Origin: Palsa-883 sp035696165
Lineage (GTDB): Bacteria; Pseudomonadota; Alphaproteobacteria; Acetobacterales; Acetobacteraceae
Length of the DNA stretch: 31,357 nucleotides
Reading direction: 5' to 3'
NCBI GenBank assembly: GCA_035696165.1
Contig: DASRQX010000066.1
Span: 1 to 31,357, forward strand
A model generated the notes under the pieces. It saw nothing but the letters and a program-made list of their open reading frames with translations, ran no database searches and was not told the origin of the DNA. The position numbers and the translations under genes were made by a program. Below are positions 1 through 6,574 of the stretch, piece after piece. The first letter of the stretch is position 1. Each line of letters begins with the position of its first letter.

Positions 1-1
1 C

Positions 2-61
2 GCCCAACTGGCCAGGCTCGGCTTCCGCGTCGAACTACAGCCCGTGGCGCAGGCAGCTTGA
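2..61 (+). CDS. 3' end of an unidentified gene (partial)
   Basis: The first bases read as 19 codons followed by TGA, ending in residues GFRVELQPVAQAA. The start lies left of the window. The stop overlaps the TTG proposed as the start of the next gene (TTGA). The tail resembles the ends of some transposases, but 19 residues are too few to assign a family. It is not a shadow of anything else in the window. The reading frame and stop are seen directly; the existence of the gene is inferred. Confidence 0.35.
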   Translation, partial: AQLARLGFRVELQPVAQAA

Positions 62-477
62 ACGTTCTCTCAAAGTGCCGGTCCGCGAAGCAGTCCAAAG
101 CGACCAACCAACCGCTTCAGTGTGCGCCAACAGCAGATCAGCCATCGAAAGCCCGTGAGTTTCTTCCTAGCAATGTGTCTATTGCTCTGGCGATTCGCGC
201 GCTGGCCAACGAACGGCGCCTGCAGATCCTGCAATGGCTGAAAGACCCACGCGCGCATTTCCCACCGCAGGTCGATGGCGACCTGGTGAAGGACGGCGTG
301 TGTGGCGTGCTGATTGCCGCGAAGCTGGGCGCCAGTCAGCCGACAGTGAGCGAGCACCTCAAGATACTGTCAACGGCGGGCCTGTTGCGATCCCGGCGCA
401 TCAAGCAATGGACCTTCTACAAGCGCGACGAAGTCCGCATCCGCCAGATCAAACAGGCGATCCGCCAGACCATCTGA
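58..477 (+). CDS. ArsR-type winged-helix transcriptional regulator
   Basis: This is a 139-residue cytoplasmic DNA-binding protein. An N-terminal polar tail of about 40 residues is followed by ALANERRLQILQWL (helix 1 of the winged helix), then a helix-turn-helix around residues 80-110 containing KLGASQPTVSEHLKIL, and a wing with RRIKQWTFYKRDE. These match the ArsR/SmtB fold. No cysteine-rich metal site is obvious, so the ligand is unknown. The start is uncertain: TTG at 58 overlaps the upstream stop, and GTG at 175 would remove only the poorly conserved tail. The flavin-dependent oxidoreductase gene begins about 70 bp downstream on the same strand, so it is the likely target or operon partner. 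That link is inference. Confidence 0.8.
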   Translation: MNVLSKCRSAKQSKATNQPLQCAPTADQPSKAREFLPSNVSIALAIRALANERRLQILQWLKDPRAHFPPQVDGDLVKDGVCGVLIAAKLGASQPTVSEHLKILSTAGLLRSRRIKQWTFYKRDEVRIRQIKQAIRQTI

Positions 478-546
478 CGGCGGTTTCCTCGTTCCGACGC
501 CGCGTGCATAGTGCGCGTTGCAACCATCACGCCGAAGGTGCCTCCG

Positions 547-1623
547 GTGAAATTCTCCATCGCCGTCAACATGGAGCGCTACGACACCAGCCACGACATG
601 CGCGACGTGATGCGCGCGGCGCTCGAGCTGGTGAAGCTGGCCGAAGAGGGTGGGTTCGAGATTGCCTGGGCCGCCGAGCACCATACGATCGAGCTGACCG
701 TCGGCCCCAATCCGCTGACCTTGCTGATGCACTGGGCGGCGCACACGTCACGCATTCGGCTGGGCACCGCGGTCGTGGTCGCGCCCTATTGGCATCCGAT
801 CAAGCTGGCCGGCGAGGCGGCGCTGGTCGATATCCTGACCGAGGGGCGGCTGGAACTCGGCATTGCGCGCGGGGCATTCCAGTACGAGTTCGATCGCATG
901 GCGGGCGGCATCCAGCAGCGCCAGGGCGCCGAGTACCTGAAGGAGTTGGTGCCGGTGGTACTGGACCTGTGGCAGGGCGACACCGAGCATCACGGCAAGT
1001 TCTGGGACTTTCCCCGCGCGACGTCCGTGCCGAAGCCGCTGCAGCAGCCGCACCCGCCGCTGTGGGTCGCGGCGCGCGATCCCGACACCTACGACTGGGC
1101 GATCGGCGGTGGCCTGCCGATCAACATCATGGCCACGCCACTCTCGCGCCCGCACGCTGAGGTGGGAATCCTCGGCCGCCGCTTCTCCGATGCGATAGCG
1201 AAACACCCGACACGCAAGCGCCCGCGCTTCCTGATGCTGCGCCGCGTCTGCGTCTACGATGGCCCCGACGACGCGCACATCCCGGTGGATGTCTCGGTCG
1301 GCCACAACCTGCGCTTCGACAATCTGTTCGCCAATGTCGGTGGCGTCACCAACGGCTTCGCCGAGCCGGCCGAGCTGGCGAAGCTGCCTAACCAGCAGGA
1401 CTACCGAGCGGAGGTGATCCGCGACAGCATGGTGTTCGGTACGCCCGATGAGGTCGTAACGAAGCTGCGTGACTACGAAGCCGTGGGTGTCGATCAGTTC
1501 TGCTACGGCGCGTCGTTCGGTCTACCGCACGAGGTGGCGATGCGATCGCTGGAGCTGTTCATTACGGACGTGATACCGAAATTCGCAACTGCGCCGACCG
1601 CGGCGATGGCCGCGAACGACTGA
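547..1623 (+). CDS. Luciferase-like (LLM class) flavin-dependent oxidoreductase
   Basis: A roughly 358-residue cytoplasmic TIM-barrel monooxygenase of the bacterial luciferase superfamily, expected to use reduced FMN/F420-type flavin to oxidise a small organic substrate. Typical features are the N-terminal strand KFSIAVNMERYD, the AEHHTIE segment with paired histidines near residue 50, RIRLGTAVVVAPYWHPIKLA, and GRLELGIARGAFQYEF. The C-terminal FGTPDEVVTKLRDYEAVGVDQF is the usual end of this family. I chose GTG at 547 because GAAGG lies 8 nt upstream and homologues start at about MKFS; GTG at 511 is the alternative and would add 12 residues. It follows the ArsR-type gene on the same strand. 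The substrate cannot be read from sequence. Confidence 0.85.
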   Translation: MKFSIAVNMERYDTSHDMRDVMRAALELVKLAEEGGFEIAWAAEHHTIELTVGPNPLTLLMHWAAHTSRIRLGTAVVVAPYWHPIKLAGEAALVDILTEGRLELGIARGAFQYEFDRMAGGIQQRQGAEYLKELVPVVLDLWQGDTEHHGKFWDFPRATSVPKPLQQPHPPLWVAARDPDTYDWAIGGGLPINIMATPLSRPHAEVGILGRRFSDAIAKHPTRKRPRFLMLRRVCVYDGPDDAHIPVDVSVGHNLRFDNLFANVGGVTNGFAEPAELAKLPNQQDYRAEVIRDSMVFGTPDEVVTKLRDYEAVGVDQFCYGASFGLPHEVAMRSLELFITDVIPKFATAPTAAMAAND

Positions 1624-1635
1624 GCCTCGCTTGTG

Positions 1636-2031
1636 TCAGACCTCGATTGTCGACGCATTGTGGCGCATGACGCGCGCGTCATGCGTTACGAGACGCAAAG
1701 ATTTGGTCGGTACCTGCGCCAGCAGCAGGCGGTCGAACGGATCAGCATGCGGTAACGGCAACGTTTCGACAGCGGCCGCATCCGCCGCGGAGATGTCCAC
1801 CAGTTCGTACCCAGACTCCTGGAAGTACTGCAGCGCTTCCGCGCCTGACACCGGCATATCGTCCGGCCCCCCACGGGCCAGGGCATGCTTGATCGCGATC
1901 TCCCAGACACTCGCGGCGCTGACGAAGATCTCATTCTCGGTGTCGGTGATCAGCGCGCGCGCCCGCGCCGGCAACCGCGGGTCCTCAACCACGGCCCACA
2001 GGGCAATATGGGTATCGAGCAGCAGCCTCAT
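1636..2031 (-). CDS. vapC: PIN-domain toxin, VapC family
   Basis: A 131-residue PIN-domain ribonuclease, the toxin half of a type II toxin-antitoxin pair. The acidic metal-binding residues expected for VapC are visible: Asp in MRLLLDTHIALW near the start, Glu in SVWEIAIKHA, Asp in HADPFDRLLLAQ and Asp in LVTHDARV near the end. Family members usually cleave RNA, often tRNA or rRNA. The ATG at 2031 overlaps the antitoxin stop by four bases (ATGA), so the two are translationally coupled. A longer open frame upstream of this ATG is not supported by family length. The gene is convergent with the flavin oxidoreductase, 12 bp apart. It looks intact. Confidence 0.88.
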   Translation of the reverse strand: MRLLLDTHIALWAVVEDPRLPARARALITDTENEIFVSAASVWEIAIKHALARGGPDDMPVSGAEALQYFQESGYELVDISAADAAAVETLPLPHADPFDRLLLAQVPTKSLRLVTHDARVMRHNASTIEV

Positions 2032-2258
2032 GGGTCGGTGCGGGTGAACAGCGCGGCGATCGCCGCCTCTTCGGCATCGATGCTGTCCGGGACAACAAAC
2101 CGGCCCTTCGCCACGCCGATCCGGCGCGCCGCCGGTCGCGCAGCGACGGCAACCACACGTGCCGCGGGGCGTCCGTTGCGGGCGATGATGATCTCGGTCT
2201 CCTGGCCACACTCAACCGCCTCGACCAGGCGGGAGAGGTTGGACTTTGCTTGCAGCAT
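2028..2258 (-). CDS. Phd/YefM-type antitoxin with displaced start
   Basis: A 76-residue antitoxin expected to bind DNA with its N-terminal half and neutralise the PIN toxin with its C-terminal tail. The core AKSNLSRLVEAVECGQE followed by IIIARNGRPAARVV is typical of the Phd/YefM family. The expected N-terminus (MPIVNM...) is present upstream but in another frame: ATG at 2284 has an AAGG ribosome site about 8 nt away, yet that frame runs off into unrelated sequence. An 11-bp tandem duplication (2248-2269) separates the two frames. Translation of the antitoxin must therefore restart at 2258, where the ribosome site (GGAA, 2 nt away) is poorly spaced, or rely on frameshifting. Expression of the antitoxin may be reduced. 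Confidence 0.8.
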   Translation of the reverse strand: MLQAKSNLSRLVEAVECGQETEIIIARNGRPAARVVAVAARPAARRIGVAKGRFVVPDSIDAEEAAIAALFTRTDP

Positions 2259-2269
2259 GCTTCCAGCAT
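2248..2269. repeat. 11-bp tandem duplication at the antitoxin start
   Basis: Two adjacent units, 2248-2258 and 2259-2269, differ at one base (GCTTGCAGCAT and GCTTCCAGCAT on the plus strand). On the coding strand each contains an ATG. Removing one unit joins MPIVNMLQ directly to AKSNLSRLVEAVE, which is a normal Phd-family N-terminus. The duplication is therefore probably recent and frame-disrupting. Confidence 0.85.
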
Positions 2270-2346
2270 GTTGACGATGGGCATCGGGTGACCTTAGCTA
2301 AATCAGACCAAGCGAAGTCTCCGCGCGCCAGATTTCAAGGCGAAAT

Positions 2347-3381
2347 CTAGTCCAACGCCCCGCCCGCCGCCTTCCACGCACCGATGCCGCCGTGGATGTG
2401 GCATGCGCTGGCGATCCCCGCGTCCTGCGCTGCCTGCACCGCCATCGCCGAGCGCTCGCCGAACGCGCAATAGAACACCATCCGCCTGCCGGTCGCCGCC
2501 GCCAGCTCGAACAACATCCCGCCCGGGCTGATATTTTCCTGCAGATCCGGATACGGCGCGTGTAACGCCCCCGGAATGCTGCCGTGCTTCGCCCGTTCGC
2601 TGCGCTCGCGCAGGTCGATCAGCGCCACATCCGGCTGCCCCAGCAGCGTCAGCGCATCCGTCGCCGTCACCGCCCAGCCGCGCGCCGCGATCGCATCCTG
2701 CGCTAGCCCCTGGCGCATGTTCGCCGGCACCGCGACATCCATCATCTTCGGATTGGACAGGTTCAGGCTGCCCATCAACGCGGCATACTCCTCGGCCGAG
2801 CGCACCTGCAGCCGGGGATTGCTGGCCCGCTCCTCGCCGATCGTACTGACCGTATCGCCTTTGTAATCATGCGCCGGGAACACCAGCGTTTCCTCCGGCA
2901 GCTTCAGCAACCGCCCGAAGATCGATTCGTACTGCATCCGCGCATCGCCATTCTGGAAATCCGTCCGCCCGGTGCCGCGGATCAGCAGCGTGTCGCCGGT
3001 CAGCACGCGATCGCCCAGGTGGAAGCAATACGAATCATCCGTATGCCCCGGCGTATACAGCACATCGAGGCTGATCCCCTCGATCGTCAGCTTGTCGCCA
3101 TCGGCCACGCGCATCGACACCACATCGACCGCGCTCTGCTCCCCCATCACGGTCACGCAATGGGTCCGGTCGCGCAGCGCGCCCAGCCCGGTGATGTGAT
3201 CGGCATGCAGATGCGTATCCACCGCCTTCACCAGCCGCAGATCGAGCTCCCGCATCAGTTGCAGATAGCGATCGACCTTCTCCAGCACCGGATCGACGAT
3301 CAGCGCTTCGCCGCCGCGCCGGCTGGCAATCAGGTAGGTGTAGGTGCCCGAGGCCTGGTCGAAGAGCTGACGGAAGATCAT
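2347..3381 (-). CDS. Persulfide dioxygenase-like MBL hydrolase fused to rhodanese
   Basis: A 344-residue two-domain cytoplasmic protein. Residues 1-230 are a metallo-beta-lactamase fold with the THLHADH motif (His57, His59, Asp61, His62), His113 in YTPGHTDDS, Asp130 in TGDTLL and His171 in PAHDY, matching ETHE1-like persulfide dioxygenases, which oxidise glutathione persulfide to sulfite with a mononuclear iron. Residues 235-344 are a rhodanese domain (DVALIDLRERSER) with a candidate sulfur-carrying Cys305 in VFYCAFGERSAM. ETHE1-rhodanese fusions are known and couple persulfide oxidation to sulfur transfer. The ATG at 3381 has AGGAGA just upstream on its strand. It lies 55 bp after the peroxiredoxin gene on the same strand, suggesting one sulfur/oxidant detoxification operon (inference). 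Confidence 0.88.
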   Translation of the reverse strand: MIFRQLFDQASGTYTYLIASRRGGEALIVDPVLEKVDRYLQLMRELDLRLVKAVDTHLHADHITGLGALRDRTHCVTVMGEQSAVDVVSMRVADGDKLTIEGISLDVLYTPGHTDDSYCFHLGDRVLTGDTLLIRGTGRTDFQNGDARMQYESIFGRLLKLPEETLVFPAHDYKGDTVSTIGEERASNPRLQVRSAEEYAALMGSLNLSNPKMMDVAVPANMRQGLAQDAIAARGWAVTATDALTLLGQPDVALIDLRERSERAKHGSIPGALHAPYPDLQENISPGGMLFELAAATGRRMVFYCAFGERSAMAVQAAQDAGIASACHIHGGIGAWKAAGGALD

Positions 3382-3400
3382 CGGGGTCTCCTGTCGTGAC

Positions 3401-3428
3401 GGTCCCCTCCCGCACCGGGAGGGGCACC
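3401..3428 (-). terminator. GC-rich hairpin between peroxiredoxin and persulfide dioxygenase genes
   Basis: CCCCTCCC (3404-3411) and GGGAGGGG (3417-3424) form a perfect 8-bp stem with a 5-nt loop, and three further pairs form across a one-base bulge. It lies after the peroxiredoxin stop and before the downstream start. No T-run follows, so it may be an intercistronic stability or attenuation hairpin, not a strong intrinsic terminator. Confidence 0.45.
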
Positions 3429-3436
3429 ATCCTAGC

Positions 3437-4078
3437 CTACCGCGGCAGCGCCGGCTGCTTCACCACACGCAGATACGGCTTCAGCGTCTTCCACCCATCT
3501 GGGAACCGCGTCTTCGCGTCCGCGTCCGACAGGCTCGGCACGATGATCACATCGTCCCCATCCTTCCAGTTCACCGGCGTCGCTACCTTGTGCGCGTCGG
3601 TGAGCTGCAGGCTGTCGATCACCCGCAGAATCTCGGCGAAGTTGCGCCCCGTGCTGGGCGGATAGGTCAGGATCAGCCGCACCTTCTTGTTCGGGTCGAT
3701 GATGAACACGCTGCGCACTGTGATCGAGGGATCCGCCTCGGGGTGCACCATGTCGTACAGGCTCGACACCTTGCGGTCCGGGTCGGCGAGCACCGGGAAG
3801 TTCAGCGCCTGACCCTGGGTTTCCTCGATGTCCTTTTCCCAGCCCTTGTGGCTGTCGGCGGGGTCGACCGACAGGCCGATCGGCTTCACGTGCCGCTTGT
3901 CCCACTCGCCCTTCAGCCGCGCGACCTCAGCGAGTTCCGTGGTGCACACCGGGGTGTAGTCCTTCGGGTGGCTGAACAGCACGCCCCAGGAGCCGCCGAG
4001 CCAATCGTGGAACTTGAGGCGGCCGGCGGTGCTGTCCTGTTCGAAATCGGGTGCGATCTGGCCAAGCTGAATTGCCAT
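3437..4078 (-). CDS. 1-Cys peroxiredoxin (Prx6 type)
   Basis: A 213-residue thiol peroxidase reducing hydrogen peroxide and organic hydroperoxides. The peroxidatic Cys45 is in DYTPVCTTELAE, with the Prx6-type SHPKD just before it. Cys45 is the only cysteine in the protein, so it is a true 1-Cys enzyme needing an external reductant. Prx6-type C-terminal features such as NFPVLADPDRKVSSLYDM, SVFIIDPNKKVRLILTYPPSTGRN and DGDDVIIVP are present, and the length is normal for the family. The ATG at 4078 has AGGAGA about 6 nt upstream. The same frame stays open far upstream (to about 4753) through the repeat region, but that extension is an artefact of high GC. It is followed by the persulfide dioxygenase gene. 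Confidence 0.92.
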   Translation of the reverse strand: MAIQLGQIAPDFEQDSTAGRLKFHDWLGGSWGVLFSHPKDYTPVCTTELAEVARLKGEWDKRHVKPIGLSVDPADSHKGWEKDIEETQGQALNFPVLADPDRKVSSLYDMVHPEADPSITVRSVFIIDPNKKVRLILTYPPSTGRNFAEILRVIDSLQLTDAHKVATPVNWKDGDDVIIVPSLSDADAKTRFPDGWKTLKPYLRVVKQPALPR

Positions 4079-4134
4079 TTTGGTCTCCTGTGCCGTGGTC
4101 GGGGGCGTCTGGAGCGGGCCCCTCGATGACGCGG

Positions 4135-4164
4135 ATCTTAGCCCAGGCGCGGTCTGGGTGTCGC
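4135..4164 (-). promoter_or_regulatory. Possible promoter of the peroxiredoxin gene
   Basis: On the minus strand GCGACA (4164-4159) and TAAGAT (4140-4135) are spaced by 18 bp, about 57 bp before the ATG. The spacer contains the dyad CCCAG-ACCGCGC-CTGGG, which could be an operator. It is assigned by eye only. Confidence 0.3.
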
Positions 4165-4318
4165 TACGGCCTTGGTGAATTCTTCCTAACCGGGGCCAAT
4201 TTATTGCTAATTGGGAAGCGTTGAGGTGGCGGAGCGAAGCGAAAGGGGACCGCAAAGAACGCGACAGCCTCGAAGAGCGTGAATGTCGCGTGCTGGCGCT
4301 GGCCGTCTGCCCCATTGG

Positions 4319-4810
4319 CAACAAGCGCATGGGGTCTTGCCTCGTCCCGACCACGCATACGCCCCATCCCGTCACCCAAGCGAAAGCTTGGGCCCTGGGG
4401 AGCGCCGCCGCGGCCACTGTTCTCACGGTACATGGGGTTTTGTCGTGCGCTGCGGGGCTGCGCGTCTGGCTGATAGGTGCATGAGGTCTTGCCACTCTGC
4501 ACGGACTGGCGACTGTGCCGATCGCTGCAGCCGCCTGTGTCCAGAGTACATAGTGCCCACGGTACATGGGGTTTTGTTGCGTGCCGCGGGCTGCGCGCAT
4601 GCTTGACGGGTGCACGGGGTCTTGCCCCGCCACTGTGCAGACCGGCAGCCAAACTGACCACCACGCCCACCGTCTCCACGGTGCATAGGGTTTCGTCGCG
4701 CGCCGAGCCGCTGGGCTTCCGCTCAACAGGTGCAAGGGGTTCTCCCATGCCATCCACGCACTCGCGGCCCGCCACCGTCGTCAGGGGCGCAGGGTCTCAT
4801 CCATGGCACC
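4319..4810 (+). repeat. Composite array of degenerate alternating repeats
   Basis: The roughly 930 bp between the peroxiredoxin and Fic genes has no convincing gene. About eight copies of a degenerate 17-20 bp motif occur in it. Type A (ACGGTACATGGGGTTTTGTC) starts at 4425, 4559 and 4678, each followed by a similar GC-rich stretch to give 47-48 bp blocks. Type B (near GGTGCATGAGGTCTTGCC) lies near 4327, 4475, 4608 and 4728, with a weaker copy near 4787. The types alternate, giving a higher-order unit of about 118-149 bp. The variable lengths after B copies argue against a simple microsatellite. Function is unknown; remnants of a dispersed repeat family or a protein-binding array are possible. 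Confidence 0.7.
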
Positions 4811-5008
4811 CGCGCCACCGCCGTCCGCGCCGACGGGCGCGATGGCAACACCGTCGGGAGCGGGAAGCGGGGTCGGGTCGGGAACCTGCTGCATGGCGTT
4901 CCTGTTAGCTCAAATACTGTTAGGCCATCGTACATCCTATGCGCCACAGAGGCGAGGTAAACCGCCAATGCCGTGCCTCAGCACGCCACGTCCCGGGAGC
5001 GGGTCAAC

Positions 5009-5603
5009 TCATTTCGGTCGGAGCGCCCGCCGGATCTCCTCGCCCATCAGCGCGTAGGCGGCGCCATGAGCGGTCTGCGACGCCGCGCGCCACCGCGCCG
5101 GGTCGATCGCGCCAAAGTCGATCAGATGCCCCGCCTGCGCGGCCAACTGCTCCAGCTAATGCGGCCAACTGCTCCAGCTAATAGAGCTGGGTGCGGCCGT
5201 TGCCCTCGCGGAAGGGGCGGACGTAGTCCACATCGCCCACGATCTCGCCCGCCGCCACGGCGCATGCGTCTGGATCCAGTCCCCGGAGGAAGTTCTGCGC
5301 CACCAGCCGCCGGTGCACGTCCGCCATGCCGGTCTCGATATACCGCCGGAACTGGAACTGATGACCGCCCTTGGCGATCTCCACGGTGCGGACCTCGCCG
5401 GCCCAGTCATACAAGTCCTGGAACAGATGCCGGTGGATTGCGCGCAGATGGGCAGGGCCGAAGCGCCCGCGGGGAATGCCCTCGGTGGCACGTTGGACTA
5501 CCAGCCTCCGCTCGACGGCCTCAAGCCAAGCCGCCTGGATGATCCCGAGCTTGTTACGGAGCACCGAGAAGCCGGGATAGGTATACCCGTCGTCTTCGGT
5601 CAC
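5009..5603 (-). pseudogene. Fic-domain AMP transferase, inactivated
   Basis: The intact frame (5178-5603, GTG start) gives 141 residues of a Fic protein, with the flap KGGHQFQFRRYIETGMADVHRRL-like region around residues 78-100 and the active motif at 129-137. The motif reads RPFREGNGR: the catalytic His, which starts HPFREGNGR in active enzymes, is Arg (CGC instead of CAC). The frame stops at codon 142 (TAG). Beyond it the ancestral C-terminus (LEQLAAQAGHLIDFGAI ... GEEIRRALRPK, stop at 5009) is still readable in sequence but shifted by a 22-bp duplication. Three lesions make it almost certainly non-functional. The start overlaps the upstream antitoxin stop (GTGA), as in Fic toxin-antitoxin modules. 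Confidence 0.88.
5139..5182. repeat. Perfect 22-bp tandem duplication inside the Fic pseudogene
   Basis: Positions 5139-5160 and 5161-5182 are identical. Since 22 is not a multiple of three, it shifts the reading frame. Both copies include the TAG stop context on the minus strand. Confidence 0.95.
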
Positions 5604-5740
5604 TCGGCCGCTCGAGCCCGGACCTGGGCGAGGATGTGGGCTCGCCGCCGCTCATGCGGCCAACCCTCGCGCTCGAACATCTCAAACATCGCGACATCAA
5701 CTGCGTCGAGCGGATTGCCCTCGATCTCCTGCAGGCGCAT
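5600..5740 (-). CDS. Small Fic-associated antitoxin-like protein (possibly 5'-damaged)
   Basis: Forty-six residues from ATG 5740, reading MRLQEIEGNPLDAV and then MFEMFEREGWPHERRRAHI. Small proteins of this kind sit directly before alphaproteobacterial Fic genes and probably act as the inhibitor. The EGN near the start resembles the end of the Fic inhibitory motif (S/T-x-x-x-E-G/N), but the Ser/Thr is not in place. The stop overlaps the Fic GTG start. A better-looking start, ATG 5810 (MDEATPSTHAPG...), lies upstream in a frame shifted by one base, suggesting that a single-base indel between 5740 and 5810 has cut off the N-terminus. Function is inferred mainly from position. Confidence 0.5.
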   Translation of the reverse strand: MRLQEIEGNPLDAVDVAMFEMFEREGWPHERRRAHILAQVRARAAE

Positions 5741-5878
5741 GGCCGCGCGGAGCTGCTGGCGGACGTTCGCGGCGGCCGGGGGCGTGCGTGCTAGGCGTTG
5801 CCTCGTCCATGGCGCAAGCCTACCAAAAACGGGCCGACGGCGTCGCGGCATCCACCTGCGCGCTGCGCAGGTATCCCA

Positions 5879-6184
5879 ATGAAGACCAGACATGGGCGGA
5901 CCCGCGCCGACGCGAAGATCGACGCGCAGACCCACGCCGACGCGCGCGCCGATCCTGATGCCCGGCCCCCGACGCCGGGGCACCGGACCCGCATGCGACA
6001 GACGCCGCGGCTGAAGATCATCCGCCGCGCGCTGGGATTGACGCAGGAGGAATTCGCCAGGCGTTTTCAGATCGCGCTCGGCACAATGCGGGACTGGGAG
6101 CAGCGGGGCCCAGCCGGATCAGACGGCGCGGCCACCCTGCGCGCCATCGCTGGCGATGCGGCGGCGGGGCGGTGCAGATCATAG
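5879..6184 (+). CDS. XRE-type helix-turn-helix regulator, possibly degraded
   Basis: A 101-residue protein from ATG 5879. Residues 47-75 (IIRRALGLTQEEFARRF then GTMRDWEQ) form a clear XRE/HigA-like helix-turn-helix, as in antitoxin-type regulators that autoregulate toxin operons. After DWEQ the expected family sequence (GR-x-x-PDQTAR) appears in the +1 frame for about 25 bases, and the original frame then resumes at TLRAIAGDAAA, as if two compensating indels had occurred. The protein then ends early at 6184. No toxin gene is recognisable next to it. It is divergent from the Fic antitoxin, so the intervening 60-140 bp may have held a shared control region. The ribosome site is weak. Confidence 0.55.
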   Translation: MKTRHGRTRADAKIDAQTHADARADPDARPPTPGHRTRMRQTPRLKIIRRALGLTQEEFARRFQIALGTMRDWEQRGPAGSDGAATLRAIAGDAAAGRCRS

Positions 6185-6356
6185 CCCTCCATGGATAGAC
6201 GAGGGATATCGTCCAGTCCGGCATCATCCGGCCCGCCCGCACTCCTCACTCACGTACAACTGCTTGTCGAAAACGCCCCGGGGTGCCTGGCGTTTGCACT
6301 TGTTGCGGATATGTCACCGGAATAATCTGTCAAGATACTGTAGGCAGACAGCCGCG

Positions 6357-6560
6357 ATAACCGACACGATACCTTTTCTGGTAGCGGATAACGCGAAAGG
6401 CGCCTTTGGTAGTGGACCGGTCATTCCGGTGAATGTATCAGTCGAAAGGCTGAAGGCTAACCTTGCTGATGTAGTTGGAAAACTGCGTGCTGCCACCTTG
6501 GATATTGCGGCGAAAACAGATGGCCTAACTTTAAAGGAACTGGAAATCGGTCGTGAATAA
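6357..6560 (+). pseudogene. Pepco/CU044_2847-like small domain remnant without start codon
   Basis: Sixty-seven codons read ITDTIPFLVADNAKGAF, then IPVNVSVERLKANLADVVGK and TDGLTLKELEIGRE before TAA. This resembles, from memory, the N-terminal part of small domains that co-occur with peptidases in predicted conflict or signalling modules. The natural start would be MTDTIPF, but the first codon is ATA, and no alternative start with a ribosome site is seen. It also ends where related proteins continue into a glycine-rich C-terminal strand. Base composition here (about 6250-6570) is visibly richer in A/T than its neighbours, which hints at transfer. It is probably a fragment. Confidence 0.4.
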
Positions 6561-6574
6561 CGCGAAGAACACGA

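Noticed and set aside
1631..2047. Plus-strand gene opposite the VapC toxin
   Set aside because: It is the complement of a clear PIN-domain gene, and its Ser/Ala-rich translation has no family match.
4079..4753. N-terminal extension of the peroxiredoxin into a 438-residue protein
   Set aside because: The ATG at 4078 has a good ribosome site and matches the family start. The extension is only GC-driven open frame through repeats.
4319..4810. CRISPR array
   Set aside because: The repeats differ from each other, alternate between two types, have unequal intervals with similar sequence in the gaps, and no cas gene is nearby.
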